Assembly: GCF_012927745.1 (NCBI RefSeq)
Contig: NZ_JABBKX010000007.1
Coordinates: 186,001-250,000 of the forward strand
DNA from: Neoroseomonas marina
GTDB lineage: Bacteria > Pseudomonadota > Alphaproteobacteria > Acetobacterales > Acetobacteraceae
Direction: 5' to 3'
Length of the DNA stretch: 64,000 bases
The translations under genes and the position numbers were made by a program. The notes beneath the pieces were generated by a model that worked only from the letters and a program-made list of their open reading frames with translations, did not search any database and had not been told where the DNA came from. Shown here piece by piece: positions 34,973-43,672 of this stretch. The number at the start of each line of letters is the position of its first letter. The stretch's first letter is position 1.

Positions 34973-36079
34973 TCAGCGCAGCACCGCGATCGCATTGTGC
35001 CGGATCAGGTCGAAGTCGATCGCGGCACCCAGCCCGGGCTTGTCCGGCGCGCGCACCAGGCCGTTCGCGTCGATCTCGATCTCCTCCAGCATGCCGTACT
35101 TCTGCGCCTCCTCGGGCAGCAGCACCTCGAAGAACTCGGTGTTCGGGATGCACATGGCGAGGTGGAGGTTGGCGAGGTTGTTCAGCGAATTCCCGCCATG
35201 GTGGATCTCGTAGTTCATGCGGAAGGCCTGGGCGAGGTGCGCCGTCTTCAGGCAGGTGGTCAGCCCGCCCTTCACCGTGACGTCGCCGCGCAGGTAGTCG
35301 GTGGCGTGGTTCATCAGCCAGACCGGGTAGGATTCGAGCCCGGTCATCGGATACTCGGTCGCCATGATCGGGATGTGCAGCGTCTGGCGCAGCTTGACGT
35401 AGTTGTAGACGTCCTGGTCGTGCAGCGGGTCCTCGTACCAGTAGAAGCCCATCTCCTCGATCGCGCGGCCGACACGCAGCGCGGTGGGGAAATCGTAGCC
35501 CCAGGTGGAATCGAGCATCACGCGGTAGTCGTCGCCGACCGCGCGGCGCACCGCCTCGCAGGCGGCGATGTCGTCGCGCAGGCGCTGCGGCGGATGGATC
35601 TTGTAGGCCGCCCAGCCGGCCTGCTTGATGCGCTGCGCTTCCTCGGCATAGGCGCTCGCGGAGGGCAGCACGGCCGAGCTCGCATAGGCCGGGATCGCGT
35701 CGCGCACCTTGCCGATCAGCTTCCACACCGGCACGCCGAGCGCCTTGCCGGCGATGTCCCACAGCGCGATGTCGATGGCGCCGACGGCGCGCGTCGTGGT
35801 CTGGCGGATGCGGCTCCAGAGTTTCTGATTGAGCCTTTCGCGCGCGAAGGGATCCTCGCTCAGCATCATCGGCTTCAGCGTGCGGATCAGGGATGCCGCC
35901 TCGCTGTCCGCCCCATTCGTCGCGCTGCCGAGGAAGGCGTGGCCGGTCACGCCCTCATCCGTCTCGATGGCGAGCAGGCCCATCTTGGTCTCGCCGCCGC
36001 CGGCGGCATGCGCGCCGTAGCTGATCTTCGGCAGGTTGCTCCAGGTGAACAGCGTCAGCGTGATGTCGGTGATCTTCAT
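34973..36079 (-). CDS. Mandelate racemase/muconate lactonizing enzyme (enolase superfamily) protein 1
   Basis: A 368-aa TIM-barrel enzyme that abstracts a proton alpha to a carboxylate. N-terminal capping domain includes MKITDITLTLFTW; RAVGAIDIALWDIAGKALG leads the barrel. Catalytic and metal residues: K-x-H in AAYKIHPPQ (instead of the commoner K-x-K), Asp in VMLDSTWG, Glu in YWYEDPL, Glu in MATEYPM, and His in YEIHHGGNSLN. This pattern suits the dehydratase/racemase branch acting on a sugar acid or hydroxy acid. It is divergent from a FadR-type regulator with two operators between them, and is probably under its control. Confidence 0.88.
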   Translation of the reverse strand: MKITDITLTLFTWSNLPKISYGAHAAGGGETKMGLLAIETDEGVTGHAFLGSATNGADSEAASLIRTLKPMMLSEDPFARERLNQKLWSRIRQTTTRAVGAIDIALWDIAGKALGVPVWKLIGKVRDAIPAYASSAVLPSASAYAEEAQRIKQAGWAAYKIHPPQRLRDDIAACEAVRRAVGDDYRVMLDSTWGYDFPTALRVGRAIEEMGFYWYEDPLHDQDVYNYVKLRQTLHIPIMATEYPMTGLESYPVWLMNHATDYLRGDVTVKGGLTTCLKTAHLAQAFRMNYEIHHGGNSLNNLANLHLAMCIPNTEFFEVLLPEEAQKYGMLEEIEIDANGLVRAPDKPGLGAAIDFDLIRHNAIAVLR

Positions 36080-36136
36080 GCGTCTCGTCCCCGTGCGGCT
36101 GCCCCGACGCTGCAAGCCCCTTGAGGGATTGTCAAA

Positions 36137-36163
36137 TTGGCCCTACCAATCTGGTGGGACCAA
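36137..36163. promoter_or_regulatory. Tandem FadR/GntR-type operators
   Basis: TTGGC-CCT-ACCAA (36137-36149) and CTGGT-GGG-ACCAA (36151-36163) both fit the family pattern T-N-G-T-N3-A-C-N-A allowing one mismatch; TGGT-GGG-ACCA is perfect. They lie 14 bp apart centre to centre in the 99-bp divergent promoter between enolase-superfamily gene 1 and the FCD-domain regulator. Confidence 0.7.
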
Positions 36164-36178
36164 TTTGGACGGTCAGAC

Positions 36179-36934
36179 ATGTCGCCAGCACACCCGGCGA
36201 TCTCGGTGCGCCCCGCCCGCGAGGACGAACGGTCGGACCTCGTCGCGCGCATCCTCGCCTTCGTCGCGGACCGCCGCCTGACCTCGGGCGAGCGCCTGCC
36301 CTCGGAACGCGAGCTCGCCGAGCGCTTCGAGGTCGGGCGCAACGCGATCCGCGAGGCGATCGCCGTGCTCGAGACCGTGCGCATGGTCGAGCGGCGCCCG
36401 AACTCCGGCATCTACCTGCGCGCCATGGACCGCGACGGCAGCCTCGATGCGCTGGTGCTGCGGGCCGATCTCGGCGTGCCGCTGGACGAGGCGGAGGTGT
36501 CCGAGCTCATCGAGATGCGGCGAATCCTCGAGGTGCAGGGCACCGAACTCGCCGGGCTGCGCCGGAAGGACGAGGACCTGGCCCGCATCGATGCGGCGCT
36601 CGAGGCCGGGCGGCGGACCGTCGCGGCCGGCGATAACTTCGCGGCCTGCGACGCGGAATTCCACCTGGCCGTCGCGGCGGCCACGCGCAACAGCGTACTG
36701 CGTCGGGTGGTCAATTCCTTCTACCTGCTCTCGCGCACGCGGCGCTGGCACTACTTCGCCGATGGCCGCCGCGCGCCCGAGGCGCAGCGCCAGCACGAGG
36801 CCATGGCCGATGCGATCCGCGCCGGCGACGCCACCGCCGCCGCGGGGCTGATGCGCGCGCATCTGCAATCGACCGAGGCCTATTGGCACGAATTGCTGCA
36901 GCAACGTCTTCCGGGGGGAAAAGCCGCTTCATGA
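36179..36934 (+). CDS. FadR-type GntR family regulator (FCD domain)
   Basis: A 251-aa regulator. The winged HTH (residues about 20-85) reads LTSGERLPSERELAERFEVGRNAIREAIAVLETVRMVERRPNSGIYL; the FCD ligand domain has EMRRILEVQGTELAGL, CDAEFHLAVAAATRNSVL (metal-binding D-x-x-x-H) and QRQHEAMADAIRAGD. The ATG at 36179 follows the operator pair, fitting autorepression. It heads a tight operon with two enolase-superfamily genes, a 2-hydroxyacid dehydrogenase and a Bug protein; its effector is probably the substrate or an intermediate. Stop overlaps the next start (ATGA). Confidence 0.92.
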   Translation: MSPAHPAISVRPAREDERSDLVARILAFVADRRLTSGERLPSERELAERFEVGRNAIREAIAVLETVRMVERRPNSGIYLRAMDRDGSLDALVLRADLGVPLDEAEVSELIEMRRILEVQGTELAGLRRKDEDLARIDAALEAGRRTVAAGDNFAACDAEFHLAVAAATRNSVLRRVVNSFYLLSRTRRWHYFADGRRAPEAQRQHEAMADAIRAGDATAAAGLMRAHLQSTEAYWHELLQQRLPGGKAAS

Positions 36935-38070
36935 AGGTCACGTCCGTCACCTGCCACCTGCTGCAGTCGAAGGTCGAGAAGCCCTTCGTCTCGGCCCGCG
37001 GCTGGGTCTACTCCACGCGTTCCTCCTGCATCGTCGAGATCGCGACGGATGCGGGCATCACCGGCTGGGGCGAATGCTACGGCCCGGCGGCGGTGAACAA
37101 GGCGCTGATCGAGACGCAGTACGCCCCGCGCATCATCGGCCGCGACCCCTTCGACGTGGAGGTGGTGTGGGAGGATTTGTACAACCGCATCAAGGACTAC
37201 GGCGCGCAGGGCTTCGCCATCACCGCGCTGTCCGGCATCGACATCGCGCTGTGGGACATCATGGGCCGCGCCGTGGGCAAGCCGATCCACAAGCTGATCG
37301 GCGGCGCGCATCGCACCGAGGTCATGGCCTATGCCACCGGCCTGTATTTCATCGACATGAACCGCCTGGTCGAGGAAGCGGTGGAGGAAGCCGTCGGCTA
37401 TGCCGAACAGGGCTTCCGCGCCATCAAGATGAAGATCGGGCTCGGCGACCCGGCGCTCGACCACCGCCGCGTGAAGGCGGTGCGCGACGCGATCGGGCCG
37501 GAGGTGAAGCTCGCGGTCGATGCGAACCATTGCTTCACGGTGCCGCAGGCGATCCGGCTCGGCCGCATGATGGAACCGCTCGACCTGCTGTGGTTCGAGG
37601 AACCGATCAGCCCCGAGGACCATGACGGCTATGTGGAGGTCACGCGCGCGCTCGACATGGCGGTGGCCGGTGGGGAGAACGACTTCACCCGCTGGGGCTT
37701 CCGCGACATCATCGCGAAGAAGGCGATGGACATCGTCCAGCCCGATGTCTGCGCCGCGGGCGGCATCAGCGAATGCCGCAAGATCGCGACGCTGGCCTCC
37801 GCGCATGGGGTGGAATGCGTCCCGCATGCCTGGGGCAGCGCGATCGGACTTGCCGCGACGGTGCAGTTCCTCGCCGCCCTGCCCGACACCCCGCCGGCCT
37901 TCCGCCCCATCCCGCCGATGCTGGAATTCGAGCAGACGCCGAACCCGCTGCGCGACGACCTGGCGCAGGAACCGATCCGCCAGGTGAAGGGCATCGTGAA
38001 GGTGCCGGACGGTCCCGGCCTCGGCATCGAGGTGGACCGCGAGGTGCTCGCGCGCTGGAAGGTCGGCTGA
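36931..38070 (+). CDS. Mandelate racemase/muconate lactonizing enzyme (enolase superfamily) protein 2
   Basis: A 379-aa enzyme of the mandelate racemase subgroup. MKVTSVTCHLLQSKVEKPFVSARGW starts the capping domain; barrel motifs are GIDIALWDIMGRAVG, K-x-K in AIKMKIGLGD, D-x-N in AVDANHCF, Glu in LWFEEPIS, Glu in VAGGENDFTRWG, and His in VPHAWGSAIGL. This complete K-x-K/His set can perform 1,1-proton transfer or dehydration of sugar acids. Substrate specificity is not deducible. Start and stop overlap both neighbours (ATGA, TGATG). Confidence 0.9.
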   Translation: MKVTSVTCHLLQSKVEKPFVSARGWVYSTRSSCIVEIATDAGITGWGECYGPAAVNKALIETQYAPRIIGRDPFDVEVVWEDLYNRIKDYGAQGFAITALSGIDIALWDIMGRAVGKPIHKLIGGAHRTEVMAYATGLYFIDMNRLVEEAVEEAVGYAEQGFRAIKMKIGLGDPALDHRRVKAVRDAIGPEVKLAVDANHCFTVPQAIRLGRMMEPLDLLWFEEPISPEDHDGYVEVTRALDMAVAGGENDFTRWGFRDIIAKKAMDIVQPDVCAAGGISECRKIATLASAHGVECVPHAWGSAIGLAATVQFLAALPDTPPAFRPIPPMLEFEQTPNPLRDDLAQEPIRQVKGIVKVPDGPGLGIEVDREVLARWKVG

Positions 38071-39080
38071 TGCGCGTCGCCCTGACCGATCCGGTCGAGC
38101 CCATCGCCGAACGCATCCTGACCGAGGCCGGGCACGAGATCGCCCGCCTGTCGGGCTCCGGCCCCGACGCCTTGCGCGCCCTGTGCCGCGACGCCGATGC
38201 GGTGATGGTCCGCCAGAAGCTGCCCGACGACCTGCTGGACCACGCGCCCCGTCTGCTGGCGGCGGTGCGGCACGGCGTCGGCGTGGACATGATCCCGGTG
38301 GAGTCCTGCACGGCGCATGGCGTGCTGGTCGCGAACGTGCCCGGTTCGAACGCCGATGCCGTGGCGGAGTTCCTCGTCGCGCAGATGCTCGCCGCCGCAC
38401 GGCATGTCGAAGCGATGCACGCCGACCACCTCGCCAATGGCTGGGGGCCGGCGCGCAGCCGATCCGCGACCGCGACCGAGTTGCGCGGCAAGACGCTCGG
38501 CATCCTCGGCGTCGGCGACATCGGCTCGCGGCTCGGGCGCATCGCCGCCCTCGGCTTCGGCATGCGCGTGCTCGGACACCGGCGTCACGCCGCGGGGCTG
38601 CCGGAGCACATCGCCTATGCCGCCCTGCCGGACCTGTTCGCCGAGAGCGACTACATCGCCCTCGCCTGCCCGCTGACGCCGGAGACGCAGGGCATCGTCG
38701 ACGCGGCGATGCTCGCCCGCATGAAGCCGACCGCCTGGCTGCTGAACGTCTCGCGCGGGCCGGTGGTGCAGGAAGGCCCGCTCGTCGCGGCGCTGCGCGA
38801 AGGGCGCATCGGCGGCGCGGCGCTCGACGTCTACTGGGCGCAGCCGCTCGCGACCGACCATCCGCTGCGCGCCCTGCCGAACGTCATCCTGTCGCCGCAC
38901 GCGGCCGGCCTGACGATGGAAAGCGTCGAGACGATGAGCCGCGTCTCGGCGACCGACACGGTGCGCATCCTGGCGGGCCTCCGCCCGCTCAACTTCTTCA
39001 ACCCCGAGGCCTGGGAAGCGTCGCGCGCCCGTCGCCGCGCGCTCGGCCTGCCGATGCCCGAGGAAGGCAACGCCGCATGA
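38070..39080 (+). CDS. D-2-hydroxyacid dehydrogenase (NAD-binding, PdxB/SerA-like)
   Basis: A 336-aa oxidoreductase. Catalytic Arg region AAVRHGVGVDMI, then VANVPGSNADAVAEFLVAQML; nucleotide-binding TLGILGVGDIGSRLGRIAALGFGMRVLGH; SRGPVVQEGPLVAALREGRIGGAALDVYWAQPL with the catalytic Glu position replaced or shifted (usual D-V-x-x-x-E-P reads DVYWAQP); HPLRALPNVILSPHAAGLT with the catalytic His. The E-to-Q change at the relay Glu is notable. It reduces or oxidises a 2-keto/2-hydroxy acid in the operon's pathway. Confidence 0.88.
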   Translation: MRVALTDPVEPIAERILTEAGHEIARLSGSGPDALRALCRDADAVMVRQKLPDDLLDHAPRLLAAVRHGVGVDMIPVESCTAHGVLVANVPGSNADAVAEFLVAQMLAAARHVEAMHADHLANGWGPARSRSATATELRGKTLGILGVGDIGSRLGRIAALGFGMRVLGHRRHAAGLPEHIAYAALPDLFAESDYIALACPLTPETQGIVDAAMLARMKPTAWLLNVSRGPVVQEGPLVAALREGRIGGAALDVYWAQPLATDHPLRALPNVILSPHAAGLTMESVETMSRVSATDTVRILAGLRPLNFFNPEAWEASRARRRALGLPMPEEGNAA

Positions 39081-40246
39081 AGATCACCCGCGTCCAGGCC
39101 ACCTGGTGCCATGTGCCGATCCCCTATGAACGGCAGCACACCAGCGATTTCGGCCGCGTCACCTCCTTCGATTCCGTCATCGTGCGCATCGAGACCGATG
39201 CCGGCCTCACCGGCTGGGGCGAATGCAAGGCCGGCGTCGGCAGCGCCGCCGCCTGCGCGGGCCTCGCGGCCATCGTGAATCTCGACTACGCACCGCTGCT
39301 GGTCGGCCAGGATCCGCGCGACATCTCCCGCCTGTGGGACGTGATGTACAACACGCCGCGCGAGGGCTACGCGGTCGCCGAAGGCCATGTGCTGCCGCAG
39401 CTCGGCCGGCGGGGGCTGTCGATCTCGGCCATCGCGGGCGTGGACGTCGCGCTGTGGGACATCCTCGGCAAGTCGCTCGGCGTGCCGGTGTGGCGGCTGC
39501 TCGGCGGCAGGCGCGCCGAGCGCATGCCCGCCTATGCCTCGGGCGGCTGGGCGGACGAGGCCAGTATCGGCGCGCAGCTCAAGGGCTATTGCGACAAGGC
39601 CGGCTTCCGCGCGGTGAAGATGCGCATCGGCGTCATGGACGGATCGCCCGCGCGGTCCGCCGCGCGCGTGCGCGCCGCCCGCAAGGCGCTCGGGCCCGAC
39701 ATCAAGCTGATGGCCGACGCGCACGGCACCTGGACCGTCGCCGAGGCCAAGGCCTTCTGCCGCATGGTCGAGGACCAGGACCTGTACTGGTTCGAGGAAC
39801 CGGTCAGCGCCGACGACAAGCAGGGCCTGGCGGAAGTCCGCCGCAGCAGCGCCGTGCCGATCAGCACCGGCGAGAGCGAATTCACCCGCCACGATTTCCG
39901 CGAGATCGCGGAGCTGCGCGGCGCGGACGTGCTGCAGCCCGACCTCGCCATCGCGGGCGGGCTGACGGAAGGCCTGCGCATCGGCGCGATCGCGAGTGCC
40001 TTCAACCTGCGCCTCGCGCCGCATCTGTGGTCGGGCGCGCCGGCCTTCGCCGCCGGTCTGCATCTCGCGGCGACGCAATCGGCGGGCTTCATCCTGGAAT
40101 ACTCGCTCGGCCACAACCCGATGCTGCACGACCTGATCGAGGAGGATTTCCCCGTCGAGGACGGCATGGTCGCGATCCCCGATCGCCCCGGCCTCGGCAT
40201 CACGGTGCGGGAGGCGTTCCTCGAACAGTACGGCCGCACGGCCTGA
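39077..40246 (+). CDS. Mandelate racemase/muconate lactonizing enzyme (enolase superfamily) protein 3
   Basis: A 389-aa paralogue. MKITRVQATWCHVPIPYERQHTSDFG begins the cap; barrel motifs AGVDVALWDILGKSLGVPVW, K-x-R in AVKMRIGVMDGS, Asp in LMADAHGTW, Glu in YWFEEPVS, Glu in STGESEFTRHDF, His in LAPHLWSGAP. The K-x-R acid/base pair differs from K-x-K of protein 2 and K-x-H of protein 1, so the three probably act on different stereocentres or substrates. Overlaps the dehydrogenase stop (ATGA). Confidence 0.9.
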   Translation: MKITRVQATWCHVPIPYERQHTSDFGRVTSFDSVIVRIETDAGLTGWGECKAGVGSAAACAGLAAIVNLDYAPLLVGQDPRDISRLWDVMYNTPREGYAVAEGHVLPQLGRRGLSISAIAGVDVALWDILGKSLGVPVWRLLGGRRAERMPAYASGGWADEASIGAQLKGYCDKAGFRAVKMRIGVMDGSPARSAARVRAARKALGPDIKLMADAHGTWTVAEAKAFCRMVEDQDLYWFEEPVSADDKQGLAEVRRSSAVPISTGESEFTRHDFREIAELRGADVLQPDLAIAGGLTEGLRIGAIASAFNLRLAPHLWSGAPAFAAGLHLAATQSAGFILEYSLGHNPMLHDLIEEDFPVEDGMVAIPDRPGLGITVREAFLEQYGRTA

Positions 40247-40297
40247 CCCAGGCCCGCAGCGCGGCGGGCCACATCAACCGGGAATGGGAGGACACGA

Positions 40298-41281
40298 ATG
40301 ACAGCATCACGGATACGGCGCCTGGGCCTGGCGGCCCTTGCGATCGCCGGTCTCGGGGCGGCGCTGCCCGCCGCGGCGCAGCAGCCGTTCCTCAACCGGG
40401 AGGTCCGGTTCCTCAACGCCTTCGCGCCCGGCGGGACGTCCGACCTGCTCGGGCGCATCCTGGCCGAGCAGCTGTCGCAGCAGATCGGGCAGCGCGTGGT
40501 GGTGGAGAACCGCACCGGCGCCGCCGGCGTGATCGCCACGCAGGAGGCGGCCCGCGCGGCACCCGACGGGCACACCATCCTGCTCGCGTCCATGGGCATC
40601 ATGGCGATCACGCCGCAGATGCAGCAGGTGCCCTACAACGTCGACACCGACCTGACGCCGATCGTCAACGCCGCCTCCGTCTACAACATCCTCGTCGCCA
40701 ACCCGAATGGCGAGATCCGCACCTGGCAGGACCTGGCGCGGATCGGCAAGGAACGCCCGCGCAGCCTGCGCTGCGCGACGGTCGGACCGGGTTCGAGCCA
40801 GCAGCTCTCCTGCGTGCTGTTCATGTCGCTCACCGGCGCGCAGATCGAACAGGTGCCCTATCGCGGCGGCGCGCCGGCGATCCTCGACATCGTCGCGGGG
40901 CGCGTCGACGTGATGTTCGGCAACATGCCCGAATACATGGCGCAGATCCGCGGCGGCGGGCTGCGCGCCGTCGCCTATGGCGCCTCCGAGGCCTCGCCGC
41001 TGATGCCGGACCTGCCGGTGATCTCGCGCCAGGGCCTGCCCCAGTTCGTCATCCACAACTGGTTCGGCATCGTCGGCCCGGGGCGGATGAGCCCCGAGCT
41101 CACCGCGCGCTGGAACGAGGAGATCAACAAGGCAATGCAGGCGCCCGACGTCCAGCGCCGGTTCGTGGAGAACGGCCTGCAGCGGCTCGGCGGCACCCAG
41201 CAGGATTTCGTGCGGCAGATCATGGCCGACCGCGCGACCTGGGGCGAGGTGATCCGGGCGCACAACATCCGCCCCGAATAG
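40298..41281 (+). CDS. Bug/TctC family substrate-binding protein
   Basis: A 327-aa periplasmic binding protein with signal MTASRIRRLGLAALAIAGLGAALPAAAQ, then VRFLNAFAPGGTSDLLGRIL, QRVVVENRTGAAGVIATQEA, CATVGPGSSQQLSCVLFM, EQVPYRGGAPAILDIVAGRVDVMFGNMPEY. It is the last gene of the FadR-regulated enolase-superfamily operon, 51 bp downstream with GGGAGG ribosome-binding site. No tctAB genes are nearby. Confidence 0.93.
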   Translation: MTASRIRRLGLAALAIAGLGAALPAAAQQPFLNREVRFLNAFAPGGTSDLLGRILAEQLSQQIGQRVVVENRTGAAGVIATQEAARAAPDGHTILLASMGIMAITPQMQQVPYNVDTDLTPIVNAASVYNILVANPNGEIRTWQDLARIGKERPRSLRCATVGPGSSQQLSCVLFMSLTGAQIEQVPYRGGAPAILDIVAGRVDVMFGNMPEYMAQIRGGGLRAVAYGASEASPLMPDLPVISRQGLPQFVIHNWFGIVGPGRMSPELTARWNEEINKAMQAPDVQRRFVENGLQRLGGTQQDFVRQIMADRATWGEVIRAHNIRPE

Positions 41282-41284
41282 CGA

Positions 41285-41325
41285 GGCGGGTTTCCGCCAG
41301 GGCGGGTGCGATCGCGCGCCCGCCC
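41285..41325 (+). terminator. Two consecutive hairpins ending the Bug-protein operon
   Basis: GGCGG-GTTT-CCGCC (41285-41298) and GGGCGGG-t-GCG-ATCG-CGC-g-CCCGCCC (41300-41325) follow the stop codon by 3 bases. Strong GC stems without a U-tract. Confidence 0.5.
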
Positions 41326-41405
41326 CGGCCCAGCCATGGACGTCGCATTGACCGTCGCGTGCGGATCGGGCCATTCAGGCCGCACGCGCGAAAGATCGGG
41401 TCACG

Positions 41406-42275
41406 ATGCGATGGGATGAGCAGCCGGCGGTGCTGGAAGGGCTGATCGGCAGCCACATCCAGGCCTCCCTGACACCGGCGATGCATGAACGCGAGGGCGC
41501 GGAGCAGGGCCTGCGCCTGATCTACCGGCGCATCGACATCGACGTGCTCGGGCTCGGACCGGAAGCCCTGCCGGACCTCCTGGCGGCGGCCGAATGGACG
41601 GGCTTCGCCGGCGTCAACATCACCTTTCCCTGCAAGCAGTCGGTCATCCCGCTGCTGCACGACCTGACCGACGAGGCGCGGGCCCTGGGGGCCGTCAACA
41701 CGGTGGTGCTGCGCGACGGACGGCGCATCGGCCACAACACCGACTGTTCCGGCTTCGCCGAGGCGTTTCGGCGCAGCCTGCCCGATGTCGCGCGCCGCCA
41801 TGTCGTGATGATCGGCGCCGGCGGCGCCGGCGCTGCGGTGGCGCATGCGCTGCTGGCCGAGGGCGTCGAACGTCTGTCGGTGCACGACGCCGAGGCATCC
41901 CGGGCCGAAGCGCTCGTCCGCGGCCTGCTGGCCCGCTTCGGCGCGAACCGCGCGCGAGCGATCGAAGCCGTCGCGCAGGCCATGGGCGACGCCGACGGCC
42001 TGGTGAACTGCACGCCCGTGGGGATGACCAAGCTGCCGGGCATGCCGCTGCCCGCCGCGCTGCTGCGGCCGGAGCTCTGGGTGGCCGACGTCATCTACTT
42101 CCCGATCGAGACGGCGTTGCTGCGCGCCGCGCGCGCGGCCGGCTGCCGGACACTGGATGGCGGCGGCATGGCAGTGTTCCAGGCCGTCGGCGCGTTCCGC
42201 CTGTTTACCGGCATCGCGCCCGATCCCGAACGCATGCTGCGGCACTTCACGGCGATGGTGCAGGCCGGCCGCTGA
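41406..42275 (+). CDS. Shikimate/quinate dehydrogenase, QsuD-like AroE family
   Basis: A 289-aa NAD(P)-dependent dehydrogenase. Substrate-binding N-domain: GLIGSHIQASLTPAMHEREG (S-x-T-P-A-M-H in place of the biosynthetic S-x-S-P), YRRIDIDVLG, GFAGVNITFPCKQSVIPLLHDL with the catalytic Lys, LGAVNTVV, GHNTDCSGF with catalytic Asp. Rossmann motif MIGAGGAGAAVAHALLAEGV, then NCTPVGM and LDGGGMAVFQAVGAFRLF. The Thr variant and the context (TRAP uptake, type II dehydroquinase) suggest a catabolic quinate/shikimate enzyme rather than the biosynthetic AroE. Convergent with the first GntR gene. Confidence 0.88.
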   Translation: MRWDEQPAVLEGLIGSHIQASLTPAMHEREGAEQGLRLIYRRIDIDVLGLGPEALPDLLAAAEWTGFAGVNITFPCKQSVIPLLHDLTDEARALGAVNTVVLRDGRRIGHNTDCSGFAEAFRRSLPDVARRHVVMIGAGGAGAAVAHALLAEGVERLSVHDAEASRAEALVRGLLARFGANRARAIEAVAQAMGDADGLVNCTPVGMTKLPGMPLPAALLRPELWVADVIYFPIETALLRAARAAGCRTLDGGGMAVFQAVGAFRLFTGIAPDPERMLRHFTAMVQAGR

Positions 42276-42279
42276 AGCG

Positions 42280-42930
42280 TCAGAACCCGCCGCTGGCCAG
42301 CGCATGTTCGACGCCGCCCCGGATGTGGGCGGCCAGGACCTCGCGCGCCGCGGCGGCGTCCCGTCGGATCGCCGCGTCGCACAGGTCGCGGTGCTCGCGC
42401 ACGGCAATCGCCCCGCGGAAGCCGAGGGCGAGATTCTGGTACCGCGAGTAGCGGTCGAAGATGCTGCCATGCGTCGCCATCAGCGCGCGCGATCCGCAGG
42501 CGGAGATGAGCGCCTTGTGAAACTCCGCATCGAAGCGTCGCCAGGGTTCGAGCGCGGCGGCGTCGCCGGCGGCGAGGCGGTCCTGCATCTGGGACAGCTT
42601 GTGGTGGACCGCGACGACGTCGGCCTCCCATTCCACGTCGCCGGTCCGGAAGGCGTGCTCCAGGGCGTGGCCCTCCAGCAGAAGGCGGAGTTCCGCCACC
42701 TCCCGCAGCTCCGTCTCGGAGAAGCCGGCAACCTCGAAGCCGCGCTGGCCCTCCGCCACCACCAGCCGTTCGGCCACCAGGCGGCTCAGGCTCTCCCGCA
42801 GCGTGCTGAGGCCGACGCCGTAGCTTTCCCGCAGCCGGTCGAGCGTCAGTTTCCGGCCGGGGCCGAGGACGCCGCGCAGGATATCGGCGCGGATCCGCCC
42901 GAAGGCGCGTTCGCTGGTCGCCTCGCTCAT
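42280..42930 (-). CDS. GntR family regulator (FCD domain), copy A
   Basis: A 216-aa regulator. HTH region GRIRADILRGVLGPGRKLTLDRLRESYGVGLSTLRESLSRLVAERLVVAEGQRGFEVAGFS; FCD domain with ELRLLLEGHALEHAF, FDAEFHKALISACGS and a C-terminal EHRDLCDAAIRRD. It is a close paralogue of the gene just upstream, sharing for example VAEGQRGF, REVAELRLLLE and the HKLS/HKLA helix. ATG overlaps the upstream copy's stop (ATGA). Candidate controller of the divergent TRAP/quinate genes. Confidence 0.92.
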   Translation of the reverse strand: MSEATSERAFGRIRADILRGVLGPGRKLTLDRLRESYGVGLSTLRESLSRLVAERLVVAEGQRGFEVAGFSETELREVAELRLLLEGHALEHAFRTGDVEWEADVVAVHHKLSQMQDRLAAGDAAALEPWRRFDAEFHKALISACGSRALMATHGSIFDRYSRYQNLALGFRGAIAVREHRDLCDAAIRRDAAAAREVLAAHIRGGVEHALASGGF

Positions 42931-43664
42931 CGCGCGCCACCGCCCGCGCGGCGCGGCGCTGCCTGTGCGGCGACGCGCGGCCGCGGCGCGAAGGGCGCGA
43001 GCGTGCCCGCCTGCACGACATGCTCGACGCAGCCTTCGACGTGGTCACGCAGGATGCGCTGCGCGCGCGGCGCATCGCGGGCGAGGGCGCAGTCGAGCAG
43101 CGCGGCATGCTGCTCCGCCGCCGCCGCGCCCCGGAACACGACGGCGACCATCTGGTAGCGCAGGAACCTGTCATAGGCGGCGGCGTAGGTCTCGAGCAGC
43201 GTCTCGGACCCGCAGGCGGCGATCAGCGCCTGATGGAATTCACGGTCGTAGCGCTTCCACTGCGCCGCATCCGCCTTCTCGCCGGCGAGCAGACGCCGTT
43301 CGAGCGTGGCGAGCTTGTGATGCGCGGCGACGACGCCGCCTTCCCAGTCGAGATCGCCCGCGGCGAAGGATGCGGCGACCGCATGGCATTCCAGCAGCAG
43401 CCGGAGTTCCGCGACTTCCCGGAAATCCTCGGGCGAGACCGGGGCGACGGCGAAGCCGCGCTGGCCCTCCGCCAACACCAGGCCCTCCGTGGCCAACCGG
43501 AACAGCGCTTCGCGCAGGGTGCCGATCGCCACGCCATAGGTGCCGCGCAGGCCATCGAGGCCGAGCTTGCGGCCCGGCGCCAGGCGACCGAGCACGACAT
43601 CGGCGCGGATGCGGCGATAGGCCGCCTCCCCTGGGGTTTCGTCGCTGCCGGCTGCTGGCGCCAT
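42927..43664 (-). CDS. GntR family regulator (FCD domain), copy B
   Basis: A 245-aa paralogue of copy A: YRRIRADVVLGRLAPGRKLGLDGLRGTYGVAIGTLREALFRLATEGLVLAEGQRGFAVAPVS, FREVAELRLLLECHAVAASFAAGDLDWEGGVVAAHHKLATLERRLLAGEKADAAQW, YDREFHQALIAACGS. It has an extra Ala/Arg/Pro-rich tail of about 30 residues. ATG 43664 is preferred; the in-frame extension upstream lacks family similarity. It faces the DctP gene across a 163-bp promoter region. Confidence 0.92.
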   Translation of the reverse strand: MAPAAGSDETPGEAAYRRIRADVVLGRLAPGRKLGLDGLRGTYGVAIGTLREALFRLATEGLVLAEGQRGFAVAPVSPEDFREVAELRLLLECHAVAASFAAGDLDWEGGVVAAHHKLATLERRLLAGEKADAAQWKRYDREFHQALIAACGSETLLETYAAAYDRFLRYQMVAVVFRGAAAAEQHAALLDCALARDAPRAQRILRDHVEGCVEHVVQAGTLAPFAPRPRVAAQAAPRRAGGGAR

Positions 43665-43672
43665 GCGCGACA

